From JAHCHG01 sp041745765 (GTDB lineage: Bacteria; Acidobacteriota; Blastocatellia; Pyrinomonadales; Pyrinomonadaceae), in assembly GCA_041745765.1 (NCBI GenBank), contig JBGTIH010000180.1:1-64000 (forward strand): a stretch of DNA of 64,000 nt. The letters are read 5' to 3'. Positions 41,495-50,537 of the stretch are shown piece by piece. The position numbers were made by a program, and so were the translations under genes. Numbering within the stretch: position 1 is the first letter of the stretch; each line of letters opens with the position of its first letter. The notes below the pieces were generated by a model. That model was not told the origin of the DNA. It searched no databases and saw only the letters and a list, made by a program, of their open reading frames with translations.

Positions 41495-42994
41495 ATGAAT
41501 AAATTGTTAGTTTCGTTATTTTTAGTTTGTTTTTGCAGTTTGAGCTGCAGCAGTCAACCGGCAAAAGAAAACCGTACAACCGGCGAAAGTTTGACCGAAC
41601 AGGATATCCGCGCAGCTGTTTGCGATATTGAAAATAAAAATTATTCAAACGCTCAGAAAATGCTCGAAAAAGTCTTAAAACAAGAGCCGCAAAATATATA
41701 TGCTCAAAGACTTTTACCGGGCGTCCTGGCAGATCAAATAAAAAATGACGATACATCGCCGGACAATATCACAAAAATAAAAAATTCAATCGAAAAATAT
41801 GAGAATTTTGTAAAGAATTCTGATGTTTCCGCCGAAGATCGGTTGGCTATTAATGATTTTATAATCTCGCTGATCCAAATGTTGCCCGATTCGCAAAAAG
41901 AATCTGAACTCCAGAAACGAGCTGAACGTGCGGATCAAACACCGCAAATACGAAGCAGGTATTTTACAGCACTTGCCGCCCAATCGAATGGATGCGCTAA
42001 CGAAATAACGGAATCGGTTAAAAAAATTGTCAACAGCAACGGGCAGGAGCTTTATGTTTTTGACAAACCGGAAAAAAGCGAAGATTTTGAAAAATTAAAA
42101 CAATGCGCGGCTAAAGGAACGCAATTTATTGATAAAGCAATCGAGTTTGATTCCCGAAACGATATTGCCTGGTCGTATAAAGGAAGTTTGCTCATACAAA
42201 AAATGCGAATCGCCGAGATGGAAGGGAAAACGGCGGAAAAAGATGCTTTAAATAAGGAACTCGAAACAGTAAGAGAAAAGTTCTTAACTTTAAGCGATGA
42301 AAAAAGAAAATCCTACCGCGAAAAACCGTTTGATACGTCAGAACAAAAACCTGAATTCAAAGAATTAGAGGAAGAATTCACCTACTACAAATTTGAAAGA
42401 CCGATTTCCGAACTAGTTAAAAAACTTTATATTCCGTTTGAAAAAACGATTGTTTCGCTTATTCCGTTTGAAGAATCACCGGATGAAGCCGGTTCAAAAC
42501 CTGAAAAGAACAAGAAGAACGAAAAACGCGAATGGAAAGTGTTTTCTCCTGAAAACGATGAATTTACCGCAGAATTACCGGATAATGTAGAATCAAGTAT
42601 TTCGTCGGATAATATTGTTACTTACGAGGCAAGCAGCGAAAATTTTGATTTTATGATGCTTTCTCAACCGAAAACCGAAATACAAACCTCCGAAATTGAT
42701 GATACCGTTCTAAATACTTTCGCCAGAACTTTCGTGAAAACTTCCGGCAATTTGCTGATGATGGACAATTCGGCAGGAAATTTCGAGGCAAAACTCGTCA
42801 GAAAAGAAAATTTTTCGGGCTTTCCGGCAAGATTTTATGCTTATTCGGTAAATTCCTGTTCCGGCAAAAAGGAAGGAATCATAATTTTTATGATCGGCAA
42901 ATCAAAAAATTACTCGATCTGGCTCAACGGCGTAAATGAACAAGATTCGCAAGCGCAGCGGTTTCTCAAATCCTGGAAAATTGCAGGTAAATAG
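41495..42994 (+). CDS. TPR-like lipoprotein of unknown function
   Basis: 499 residues with a lipoprotein signal (MNKLLVSLFLVCFCSLSC), Cys18 being the probable lipidation site. The first 300 residues are helical and repeat-like (NYSNAQKMLEKVLKQEPQNIYAQRLLPGVL and a later block FIDKAIEFDSRNDIAWSYKGSLL resembling tetratricopeptide repeats). The last 150 form a beta-rich domain (ENDEFTAELPDNVESS...). A strong AAGGAG precedes the ATG. It is the only + strand gene in the 36-57 kb run, probably in the cell envelope. Confidence 0.8.
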   Translation: MNKLLVSLFLVCFCSLSCSSQPAKENRTTGESLTEQDIRAAVCDIENKNYSNAQKMLEKVLKQEPQNIYAQRLLPGVLADQIKNDDTSPDNITKIKNSIEKYENFVKNSDVSAEDRLAINDFIISLIQMLPDSQKESELQKRAERADQTPQIRSRYFTALAAQSNGCANEITESVKKIVNSNGQELYVFDKPEKSEDFEKLKQCAAKGTQFIDKAIEFDSRNDIAWSYKGSLLIQKMRIAEMEGKTAEKDALNKELETVREKFLTLSDEKRKSYREKPFDTSEQKPEFKELEEEFTYYKFERPISELVKKLYIPFEKTIVSLIPFEESPDEAGSKPEKNKKNEKREWKVFSPENDEFTAELPDNVESSISSDNIVTYEASSENFDFMMLSQPKTEIQTSEIDDTVLNTFARTFVKTSGNLLMMDNSAGNFEAKLVRKENFSGFPARFYAYSVNSCSGKKEGIIIFMIGKSKNYSIWLNGVNEQDSQAQRFLKSWKIAGK

Positions 42995-43011
42995 AGCAAG
43001 TTCATAAATGA

Positions 43012-43113
43012 TGTATGGTAAAAATCAAAGGCAGAAACGCGACCGCGAGGAAGCGTGCTGAAACGCTGAGGTTGGCACGCTCGTTGGCACTCGCGTTTCT
43101 GCCTGACCATACA
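43012..43113. repeat. 102-bp palindromic intergenic element
   Basis: Ends TGTATGGT (43012-43019) and ACCATACA (43106-43113) pair, and inside them GGCAGAAACGCGA pairs with TCGCGTTTCTGCC. The centre holds CGCTGAGG and GTTGGCACGCTCG. It looks like a REP/BIME-type cruciform element rather than a terminator, as no T run follows. Confidence 0.6.
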
Positions 43114-43287
43114 ATAATCTCGAATCTGCTTTAAGTTTCGTTTTGATTGTTCCTCGTTTCGCGCTCCGCTGATGACGTTGACGACTGAGAAACGCTGCGA
43201 TCACCAATTTAGAGCAATTAGCGAAACGGTTTTGCCGACTTCTTACGTATGGACGTTATTTGCATTTGCAACCGGTATTGACACCAA

Positions 43288-44142
43288 TCAAGAATTCGCC
43301 GCCAAATCGGGAAAATCCGCGCCTTCCGAAACTTCCGCCCAGGCATCGAAATCCTCTTGCAGCCTTTCTAGTTTCAAACGCGCACTCTTGAGTGCGGCGC
43401 GCCCCAAAAGCAGATTGAGCGGCGGATTTTCTGCTTCGACCGCCTGAACGATAGCTTTTGCCGCCCGAACGGGGTCGCCCGGCTGATTGCCGCTGTAGCT
43501 GCGAATCGCTGCCTGGTTTGCTCCGGCAGTTTCAGCGTAATCCTCGATCGAATTTTCCGCTTCATTCGCCGAACGTCCCGCCCAATCGGTGCGAAAACCG
43601 CTCGGCTCGACCGTGATGACCTTGATTCCGAGCGGTGCCAGTTCTTTATACAGCGCTTCGGAAAAACCGTTGACGGCAAATTTCGTCGCGTTATAATAGC
43701 CGACACCCGGAAAACCGACCAGACCGCCGATTGACGAGATATTAACAATTGTGCCGTTTTTTTCTTCGCGCATTTTCGGCAAAACTACGCGGGTCATTTC
43801 CGCCAAACCCCAGAAATTCGCCTCGAACATCGCGCGAACTTCCCGCTCGTCCGATTCTTCGATCGCGCCGAAATAACCGAATCCGGCGTTATTGACCAAA
43901 ACATCAATTCGCCCGAAAAAGTCTTCGGCTTTGGCAACCGCTTCGGCGACCTGCGTTTTATCGGTAACGTCCAAAGCCAGCGCGATGGCATTATCCGGAT
44001 TGATCTCAACCAAATCCCGCACTTTTTCAATATCTCTTGCCGTAACGGCAACGCTGTAACCATTTTCAAGCAGAAATTTCGCCAGCTCGCGCCCGAATCC
44101 GGTCGAGCAGCCCGTTATAAACCAAACTTTTTTTTCACTCAT
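43288..44142 (-). CDS. short-chain dehydrogenase/reductase (classical SDR)
   Basis: About 284 residues from the ATG at 44142, where AAAGGAG gives a strong ribosome site. It has a TGCSTGFGRELA nucleotide motif, NNAGFGYFG, the catalytic Ser in NISSIGG and YNATK. The sub-type with FRTDWAGRSA is usually annotated as oxidoreductase of unknown substrate. It follows the epimerase-like gene by 19 bp, so the two form a unit. Confidence 0.93.
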   Translation of the reverse strand: MSEKKVWFITGCSTGFGRELAKFLLENGYSVAVTARDIEKVRDLVEINPDNAIALALDVTDKTQVAEAVAKAEDFFGRIDVLVNNAGFGYFGAIEESDEREVRAMFEANFWGLAEMTRVVLPKMREEKNGTIVNISSIGGLVGFPGVGYYNATKFAVNGFSEALYKELAPLGIKVITVEPSGFRTDWAGRSANEAENSIEDYAETAGANQAAIRSYSGNQPGDPVRAAKAIVQAVEAENPPLNLLLGRAALKSARLKLERLQEDFDAWAEVSEGADFPDLAANS

Positions 44143-44161
44143 TTTGTTTTTTTCTCCTTTT

Positions 44162-45070
44162 TCAATCCTTAAATTTTCGGTATGAACCGTTTTCAATATC
44201 GTCTAAAATCGTTTTATTGGAATTTATTTCCCATTTCAGCTCGCGTTTCGCCTTTTCCGCCGAAAGCTGATTGTTGATCGAAAGAAAATCAAACATTTTC
44301 CCGAATTGCTCGCGCGCTTTTTCGCCGGAAATGCTTCGCGCTTTGATATCTAAAAGCCGCGCGACGGCTTCGTTCAATTCCTTGAGCGAGACATTTTCCG
44401 CCGCAACATTATAGAGTCCTTTCGCCGTGCTTGTCTCGAGTGCCAGAACATACAAATCCGCCGCATCTTCGACGTGAACGGCAGAAACTCGTTTGTCGCC
44501 CGATTCGACATAATTTGCCGAACCCGCCGCTTTTGCCTGATTGATAATAAACGGCACGAACGCGCTGCCCGAACGCCCGTAAACAAAGAGCGGCAACCGC
44601 AAAATGATACTGCGAATGCCTTTTGCCGATAATTGCAAAACATCGCGCTCGGTTTCGCCGCGCAGGATGCGCGAGGAGTTCTGGTCGAACGGGTAATCTT
44701 CATCGGCTTCATTCGAACGCGTGTCGCCCAAAATCGCCGAACTCGACGTAATGATCAGCGGCTTATTCGTCTGCGCCAACGCTTCGGCAAGATTTTTGCT
44801 AACTTCCCGGTCGAGCTTTACCGCGTCTGCGTAATCCGAAAAATTATGACTGAAAGCCGTATGAATGACCGCATCGGCTTCACGTGCGGCGTTTTTCAAA
44901 ACTTCGAAATCGCTCAAATTGCCGCGCACCGCTTCGATTTTCAGTTGATTGAGTTTGGCTTCGGAATCAGCATTTTGTGCCAAACCGGAAACTTGATGCC
45001 CTCTGCCCTTTAATCTTTCCGCGACGACCGAACCGACAAAACCGCTCGCGCCCGTTAAAAAAATTTTCAT
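44162..45070 (-). CDS. NAD-dependent epimerase/dehydratase family protein
   Basis: 302 residues of the atypical extended SDR type: TGASGFVGSVVAERLKGRGH at the N terminus, then DAVIHTAFSHNF and a ITSSSAILGDT strand. The usual YxxxK is not in its standard place, so catalysis may differ from sugar epimerases. It probably acts on a small carbonyl or sugar substrate. It is first in a pair with the SDR. Confidence 0.88.
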   Translation of the reverse strand: MKIFLTGASGFVGSVVAERLKGRGHQVSGLAQNADSEAKLNQLKIEAVRGNLSDFEVLKNAAREADAVIHTAFSHNFSDYADAVKLDREVSKNLAEALAQTNKPLIITSSSAILGDTRSNEADEDYPFDQNSSRILRGETERDVLQLSAKGIRSIILRLPLFVYGRSGSAFVPFIINQAKAAGSANYVESGDKRVSAVHVEDAADLYVLALETSTAKGLYNVAAENVSLKELNEAVARLLDIKARSISGEKAREQFGKMFDFLSINNQLSAEKAKRELKWEINSNKTILDDIENGSYRKFKD

Positions 45071-45103
45071 AATTTAATGATTTTCGATCTAATAATCCAA
45101 AAT

Positions 45104-45222
45104 CTAGTGTTTGAAAAACAATAATTTGTCTTATTGATTACAAAAATGAATTCGGATGAATTTAGTCTTCAGTTTAGTAACGCAAAACTGCATCCGACAA
45201 TTTAAGGTTTTTCAAACACTAG
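45104..45222. mobile_element. 119-bp MITE-like element with 16-bp terminal inverted repeats
   Basis: CTAGTGTTTGAAAAAC (45104-45119) and GTTTTTCAAACACTAG (45207-45222) are perfect inverted repeats; inner TCGGATG and CATCCGA also pair. There is no coding frame. The right end supplies the TAG stop codon of the neighbouring reductase gene (45219-45221). Ends in CTAG with possible TA duplication recall Tc1/IS630-derived MITEs, but no parent is present. Confidence 0.65.
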
Positions 45223-45857
45223 TAACCTTCCGAACCCAAAATAGCCGCCGCTTCCGCCGTCGTTAAATTCCGGTTGTAGATCGCCGTATTCGGTTCCTGG
45301 TTTTTTCCGCCTTCGATCAAACTTCCCGTGTCATAAGCGGCAAAACCGATTTCTTCGATCAGATTTGACACGAGTTTTTTCGCCTCAGCGTCATCGCCCG
45401 CAACGAAAATCACGCGTCTTTGCTCGACGGGCAATTCCGTATTTCCCTGCGTTTTCAGATGTTCAGACCAGATCGTATTAAAAGCTTTGATGATCTTCGC
45501 GCCCTTTAAATGTTCGGCTAAAAGCTCGCTCGAAGTTTTTTCGCCCGAATCGAGTTCAGCGATTGGTCCGTCGCGCTCTGGGTTATAATTATTCGAATCA
45601 ATGACGATTTTCCCGTCAAATCCTTCCGATGGCAGTTCATTGATCTTGCCGAGCGGAATCGAAACAAACACGATCTCGCCGAATTTTGCAGCGTCTTCCG
45701 CCTTGACGGCTTTTACATTTTCGCCGATTTCCGCGATCAAATCATTCAAAGTTTCCGGTCCGCGCGAATTTGCAATCGCGATTTCATGCCCCGCTTTCGT
45801 TAAAAGTTTCGCTGCGTTTCCTCCGATATCTCCCGCTCCGATAATTCCGATTTTCAT
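45219..45857 (-). CDS. NADPH-dependent F420 reductase-like NAD(P)-binding protein
   Basis: About 212 residues from the ATG at 45857. Rossmann start MKIGIIGAGDIGGNAAKLL with IANSRGP, then VFVSIPLGKINELP, IDSNNYNPERDG, AFNTIWSEHL and FVAGDDAEAKKLV, all typical of the F420-oxidoreductase-like family often found without F420. The substrate is unknown. Its stop codon lies in the end of the 119-bp element, so the last residues may have been set by that insertion. Confidence 0.9.
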   Translation of the reverse strand: MKIGIIGAGDIGGNAAKLLTKAGHEIAIANSRGPETLNDLIAEIGENVKAVKAEDAAKFGEIVFVSIPLGKINELPSEGFDGKIVIDSNNYNPERDGPIAELDSGEKTSSELLAEHLKGAKIIKAFNTIWSEHLKTQGNTELPVEQRRVIFVAGDDAEAKKLVSNLIEEIGFAAYDTGSLIEGGKNQEPNTAIYNRNLTTAEAAAILGSEGY

Positions 45858-45990
45858 AATTTTTTTATTTTTTTTCCACAGATGAACACAGATGAACACA
45901 GATAAAAACCTAAAAAATATTAAATTTTGATTTATCTGTTTTTTCTGTTTTATCTCTTAAAAATCCGGGCGAATCCGTGTTAATCCGTTG

Positions 45991-46805
45991 TTAAAGTTTT
46001 TCCTTCCTTTCTTCCAAATTAAATTCTTCTCTTTCCGCCAAAACCGCTTTTCTGATTTTTCCCAGAGAATACAGCCAGCGGTCGTAGTTTTCCGCTTTAT
46101 TGACAATATATTGCCCGATTTCGGCGTGCGGCAGAATCAGAAAAGTTTCCGCTTCCAAAGCTTTAACAACCGCATCGGCGCACATTTCAGCAGTAATCGC
46201 GTCGGGCAGCAAAAACGAATTCGGATTATTTTCACCGCCCAAAATCAAATCAGTTTTCACGCCCTGCGGACACAGGCACGAAACATAAATTCCTTTTTCC
46301 CCGAATTCGATCGCAAAGTTTTCCGCCAGCGCGACGCCGCGTGCTTTGTTACGGCATACGGCGCCGCCGTCGGATGCGTTAGAAGTCCGGCGGCAGAAGA
46401 AGTTATCATAAACGCGCCGCCGCCCTTTTTCATCATCGCGGTAAATGCCGCCCGCGCCAGATAAACGTGCGACAGAACATTGATCTCATAAATCTTCTGC
46501 CAAACGTCATTTGCAACTTCCAAAGACCCTTCCGAGCCGCCGATTCCTGCGTTTGATGCGATAAAATCAATTCTTTCCGATTCGTCCAAAATTTCTGTAA
46601 TAACCGCTTTGCAGTTCGCTTCATCGGCGACATCGAGCCGCAAAGCCTTTCCGCCGACCGCTTCGGCAACTTTCTCCGCATTTTCAAAATCAATGTCGGC
46701 AACATAAATTTTCTCCGCGCCGTCTGCGTGAAATCTTTCGCACAAAGCCTTGCCGATGCCGTTTGCGCCGCCTGTAACGAGAATTATTTTGTCTTTAATT
46801 TTCAT
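45991..46805 (-). pseudogene. short-chain dehydrogenase split by a 1-bp deletion
   Basis: From the ATG at 46805 the SDR reads normally (TGGANGIGKAL, SNAGIGG, ITSSAAG, YAVTKHAA), then shifts and ends at 46257. The continuation VALAENFAIEFGEKGIYVS and CPQGVKTDLI, up to 45991, is in another frame. One missing base near 46336-46337 (GCGGC for GCGGCC) explains this. The catalytic Ser, Tyr and Lys are upstream of the lesion, but the C-terminal third is lost. It is either a young pseudogene or a sequence error. Its start overlaps the preceding gene by 4 bp. Confidence 0.85.
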
Positions 46806-47032
46806 TTATTTTCTCTTTTCTTAAAAATCAAATCCTCATCGGCTTCAGGATAATGAAGTAATCCCATTTCCTTTGTTTCAATCAAACAACCTTTTTCAAG
46901 ATAACTCCAACCCTCTTCTGGATAATCTTCGGAAAACTGTTTAGTATCAATTACACAAACAACGATGCCCTCACTTCTATCAGCAATTACTTCATCACCA
47001 ATAAAAATTTCATCTCCGCACAAATACTTCAT
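46802..47032 (-). CDS. small conserved hypothetical protein
   Basis: 76 residues, beta-rich: CGDEIFIGDEVIADRSEGIVVCVIDT followed by YPEEGWSYLEKGCLIET and LLHYPEADEDLIF. I recall similar small proteins (GDxV...GVVV...W.YL..G) as uncharacterised, perhaps SH3-like. It abuts the quinone reductase (ends at 47033) and overlaps the SDR start (ATGA), so all three are one transcript. Confidence 0.7.
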   Translation of the reverse strand: MKYLCGDEIFIGDEVIADRSEGIVVCVIDTKQFSEDYPEEGWSYLEKGCLIETKEMGLLHYPEADEDLIFKKRENK

Positions 47033-47989
47033 TTACGTAATTCTTAACACGACTTTTCCGGTCGTTTTTCTGCCTTCGAGTGCTTCGTGCGCCTCGCGCG
47101 CCTGTTCGAGTGGAAATTCCGTAACCTGAATGTTCAGACGATTTTCGCGCAGATGTCCGAGCAGTTCTTTGGTAAATTTAACGCGATTTTCATTCGATTC
47201 GTTCATCAGCCAATAACCGCGAATCGCGTGATTTTTTTCCATTAAACTAAGGACGGAAACCTTAAAATCTTCGCCGCTCGCCGCGCCGTACACCCACATC
47301 GTGCCGTGTTTGGCGAGAACTTTCAGGTTTTTCGCAACAATCGCGCCGCCGACCATTTCGATCAGCCAATCAACGCCGTTGCCGTCCGTCGCTTTCAAAA
47401 CCTCGTCCGTCCAATCGTCATTTGAATAATTGATGGCAAAATCCGCGCCGAGGTCGGAAACTATCTGCAATTTCTGTTCGCTCGAAGCCGTGCCGATGAC
47501 TTTTAATCCTTTGTGTTTAGCCAATTGAACAAGCAAAGTCCCGACACCGCCCGCCGCCGCGTGAATCAAAATTGATTGCCCGCTCTGCGTTTCATTAAGA
47601 AGTCCGAGCGCGGTCAGCCCCTGAACTAACAGAGCGGTTGATTCGCTGAAACCGATTTCGTCGGGAATCGGCATTGTCAGATTCGCTTTAGCAGTCGCAA
47701 ATTCGGCATAACCGCCGCTCGAAACGGTCGCTAAAACGCGCTGACCGATCTGCAAATTCGGGACGCTTTCGCCCAATTCTGCAATCGTTCCGGCGGCTTC
47801 GTAACCTAAAATGAGCGGCAAATCCGGTTTTGTCAGATAATTTCCCGACCGCATCATTGTGTCGGCAAAATTGATTCCCGCCGCCGCCGTTTTTATTAAA
47901 ACCTCGTCCGCTTTCGGAGTCGGTTTTTCAATTTCATCAAGCGTCAATTTATCCGCTCCGCCAAGTTCGTGAACTCTGATTGCTTTCAT
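47033..47989 (-). CDS. zinc-free quinone oxidoreductase (MDR family)
   Basis: 318 residues: GINFADTMMRSGNY, GYEAAGTIAELG, VLATVSSGGYAEFA, then HAAAGGVGTLLVQLAK for NADPH binding and a C-terminal HEALEGRKTTGKVVLRI. It belongs to the QOR family and differs in sub-type from the copy at 37.7 kb. It probably handles quinones or reactive enones. First gene of a unit with the small protein and the SDR. Confidence 0.93.
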   Translation of the reverse strand: MKAIRVHELGGADKLTLDEIEKPTPKADEVLIKTAAAGINFADTMMRSGNYLTKPDLPLILGYEAAGTIAELGESVPNLQIGQRVLATVSSGGYAEFATAKANLTMPIPDEIGFSESTALLVQGLTALGLLNETQSGQSILIHAAAGGVGTLLVQLAKHKGLKVIGTASSEQKLQIVSDLGADFAINYSNDDWTDEVLKATDGNGVDWLIEMVGGAIVAKNLKVLAKHGTMWVYGAASGEDFKVSVLSLMEKNHAIRGYWLMNESNENRVKFTKELLGHLRENRLNIQVTEFPLEQAREAHEALEGRKTTGKVVLRIT

Positions 47990-48196
47990 AAATTTTATTT
48001 TATTTTGCCACTAACAAACACGAAAGAACACGAAAAATTTTAATATTTAAACATTATTGAAAACTGAATTTATCCAAATAAGCACAAGATAACCTTAATT
48101 TATTTCTAGTTTTTTTAATCCATGTTTACGCGAAGCGGGATGGTTAAAAATTCCTTTTTTCGTGTTTTTTTCGTGTCTGTTCGTGGCTAATCTCCT

Positions 48197-49219
48197 TTAA
48201 ACCGCTTTTCGAGCGGATTTTTCGTTAAAAATATCCGCGATGATTTTGTATGAATGCAGGCGTTTTGCCTGATCGAAAACCATCGCATTGACCATAATTT
48301 CATCCGCTTTTGTTTCGTCCAAAAACGCTTCCAATTTTCGTTTCACGGTTTCCTTGCTGCCGATGATCGAACCGCCCGTGCGCGAAGCGACCAATGCTTT
48401 TTCGCGTTCGTTCCAAATTGTGTCCATATTTTCAACCGGCGGCGGAATTTTGCCCGGTTTTTGACGAATCAAATTCAAAAACGATTGCGTCTGCGAAGTC
48501 GCTAAGAATTCGGCTTCTTCGTCCGTTTCCGCTGCGATTATATTTAGCGCGACCATCGCATAAGGCGCGTTCAAATCATCCGAAGGCTGAAAGGTTTTGC
48601 GGTAAAGTTCCAGCGACGGCAAAGTATATTCGGGCGAAAAATGCGCCGCAAAAGCGAACGGCAAACCCAAAACTCCCGCCAGATGTGCCGAAAAACCGCT
48701 CGAACTGAGCAGCCAGATCGGAACGTCTAATCCCGCGCCCGGAACTGCCTGAACCTTTTGATTTTCAACCGTTTCGCGAAAGAAAAACCTTAATTCTTCG
48801 AGTTGTTCGGGAAATTCCTCGCCGTCGTTTGCCAGCGTTCGCCGCAAAGCCATCGTTGCCGGACGATCCGTTCCCGGAGCGCGTCCCAAACCCAGATCAA
48901 TTCTTCCCGGATAAAGCGATTCGAGCGTTCCGAATTGCTCGGCAATCACGATTGGCGCATGATTTGAAAGCATAATACCGCCCGAACCGACGCGGATCTT
49001 CGTCGTTCCGCCCGCCACAAAACCGATCACGACCGAAGTCGCCGCACTCGCAATTCCGGGCATATTGTGATGCTCGGCAAGCCAAAATCTTTTATAACCC
49101 AATTTCTCAACATGTTGCGCCAAACTCAAAGTTTTGCGCAGCGCATCGCCCGCCGTTTCGCCTTCAAAAACCGGAGATAGATCAAGAACCGAAAACGGAA
49201 TATTTGTAATACTGCTCAT
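48197..49219 (-). CDS. LLM-class flavin-dependent oxidoreductase (luciferase-like, MsnO8 type)
   Basis: About 340 residues from the ATG at 49219: FSVLDLSPVFEGETAGDAL, RFWLAEHHNMPGIASAA, IRVGSGGIMLSNHAPIVIAEQFGTL and LYPGRIDLGLGRAPGTD, the set found in MsnO8/YhbW-type enzymes. It uses reduced FMN and oxygen; no partner flavin reductase is adjacent. The gaps on both sides hold CACGAAAA-type repeats. Confidence 0.93.
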   Translation of the reverse strand: MSSITNIPFSVLDLSPVFEGETAGDALRKTLSLAQHVEKLGYKRFWLAEHHNMPGIASAATSVVIGFVAGGTTKIRVGSGGIMLSNHAPIVIAEQFGTLESLYPGRIDLGLGRAPGTDRPATMALRRTLANDGEEFPEQLEELRFFFRETVENQKVQAVPGAGLDVPIWLLSSSGFSAHLAGVLGLPFAFAAHFSPEYTLPSLELYRKTFQPSDDLNAPYAMVALNIIAAETDEEAEFLATSQTQSFLNLIRQKPGKIPPPVENMDTIWNEREKALVASRTGGSIIGSKETVKRKLEAFLDETKADEIMVNAMVFDQAKRLHSYKIIADIFNEKSARKAV

Positions 49220-49406
49220 AAATTTCCTATAGTCTTTAACCACGAACAAACACGAAAAAGACACGAAAAGAAGAGTTTTTAACCATAGATGAACATAGAT
49301 TTAATCTAAAATTATTCAATAGATGGCAAAATGACATTATCAGGGGTTTATCAGTGTTCATCTGTGGTTAAGTGTATTTCTTTTTCGTGTCTGTTCGTGG
49401 CTAACT
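49220..49406. repeat. CACGAAAA-type intergenic dyads on both sides of the LLM gene
   Basis: Copies of ACCACGAACAAACACGAAAA (about 49241-49260) and its inverted form TTTTCGTGTCTGTTCGTGG (about 49383-49401) bracket an inner pair of the CATAGATGAACA/TGTTCATCTGTGG type. A similar dyad lies at about 48007-48190 on the other side of the gene. Confidence 0.5.
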
Positions 49407-50495
49407 CTATGCGCCTTTCGCCTTTCGCAGATCAATTGCCCGCCCGTATTGTTTCGGTACTTCAATTTCGCCGCCAAGTTCTTTTGCTGCAGTAAACGGA
49501 AAATACGGATCGCGCAAAAATTCACGCGCCATCAAAATAGCGTCAGCTTCGCCGTTTTCGAGAATTTCTTCCGCCTGTTTGGCTTCGGTAATCATCCCGA
49601 CCGCACCCGTGGCAATGCCGACCTGTCTGCGGATTTCCGCCGCGAAACTTACCTGATAATTCGGCGCGACCGGAATAGGCGCGTCCGGCACATTTCCACC
49701 CGTCGAAACGTCAATCAGATCAATGCCGATCTCTTTTAATTTTTTGCAAAGTGCGATTGACTCTTCTAAATCCCAACCGTTATCCGTCCAATCGGTTGCC
49801 GAAATCCGCACGAAAATAGGCAGATTTTCAGGAACCGCCGCGCGCACTTTTTCGGCGGTTTCGAGCAGAAACCGCATTCGATTTTCCAATGCGCCGCCGT
49901 ATTCATCGGTGCGTTTATTGGAAAGCGGCGACAGGAATTCGTGAAAAAGATAACCGTGTGCGGCGTGGATTTCGATTACCTCGAAACCTGCTGCGACCGA
50001 GCGTTTTGCTGCTGCGACAAAATCGTTCGTTGTTTTCTCAATATCTTCCAGAGTCATTTCTCTTGGTAGCGGAAAATCCGGCGAAAAAGCCACTGCGCTC
50101 GGCGCAATCGTTTCCCAGCCGCCGCCGCTTTCTTCGACTTTTTTGCCGCCGTTCCACGGCTCGCCCGTCGAGGCTTTGCGTCCGGCGTGCGCGATCTGAA
50201 TTCCGGCAACCGCGCCGTTATCCTTGATAAATTTAGTGATTTTTTTGTAGCTTTCGGCGTGCGCATCCGTCCAAATTCCGGCATCGGACGGCGAAATTCT
50301 GCCTTCGGGCGTGGCAGCGGTCGCTTCCATTATCACAAGTCCCGCGCCGCCGACCGCGCGGCTGCCCAGATGAACGAGATGCCAATCGGTCGGCATTCCG
50401 TCTTCGCTCGAATACTGGCACATCGGCGAAACCCAGATTCTGTTTCTGAATTCGATTCCGCGTATTTTATATTTTTCAAATAATTTACTGCTCAT
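49407..50495 (-). CDS. NADH:flavin oxidoreductase of the old yellow enzyme family (YqjM-like)
   Basis: About 362 residues from the ATG at 50495. TIM barrel with FMN: FRNRIWVSPMCQYSSEDG (the Cys that tunes FMN in the YqjM class), GIQIAHAGRKAS, the substrate-binding HxxH in IHAAHGYLFHEFLSP, and FVRISATDW. It reduces activated C=C bonds such as enones and nitro-compounds with NADPH. It lies near the aldo/keto reductase (42 bp between the genes), so co-transcription is likely. Confidence 0.95.
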   Translation of the reverse strand: MSSKLFEKYKIRGIEFRNRIWVSPMCQYSSEDGMPTDWHLVHLGSRAVGGAGLVIMEATAATPEGRISPSDAGIWTDAHAESYKKITKFIKDNGAVAGIQIAHAGRKASTGEPWNGGKKVEESGGGWETIAPSAVAFSPDFPLPREMTLEDIEKTTNDFVAAAKRSVAAGFEVIEIHAAHGYLFHEFLSPLSNKRTDEYGGALENRMRFLLETAEKVRAAVPENLPIFVRISATDWTDNGWDLEESIALCKKLKEIGIDLIDVSTGGNVPDAPIPVAPNYQVSFAAEIRRQVGIATGAVGMITEAKQAEEILENGEADAILMAREFLRDPYFPFTAAKELGGEIEVPKQYGRAIDLRKAKGA

Positions 50496-50537
50496 AATTT
50501 TCCCTTCTGCTCGTTTTTTTTCCTGATACAATCAAAA

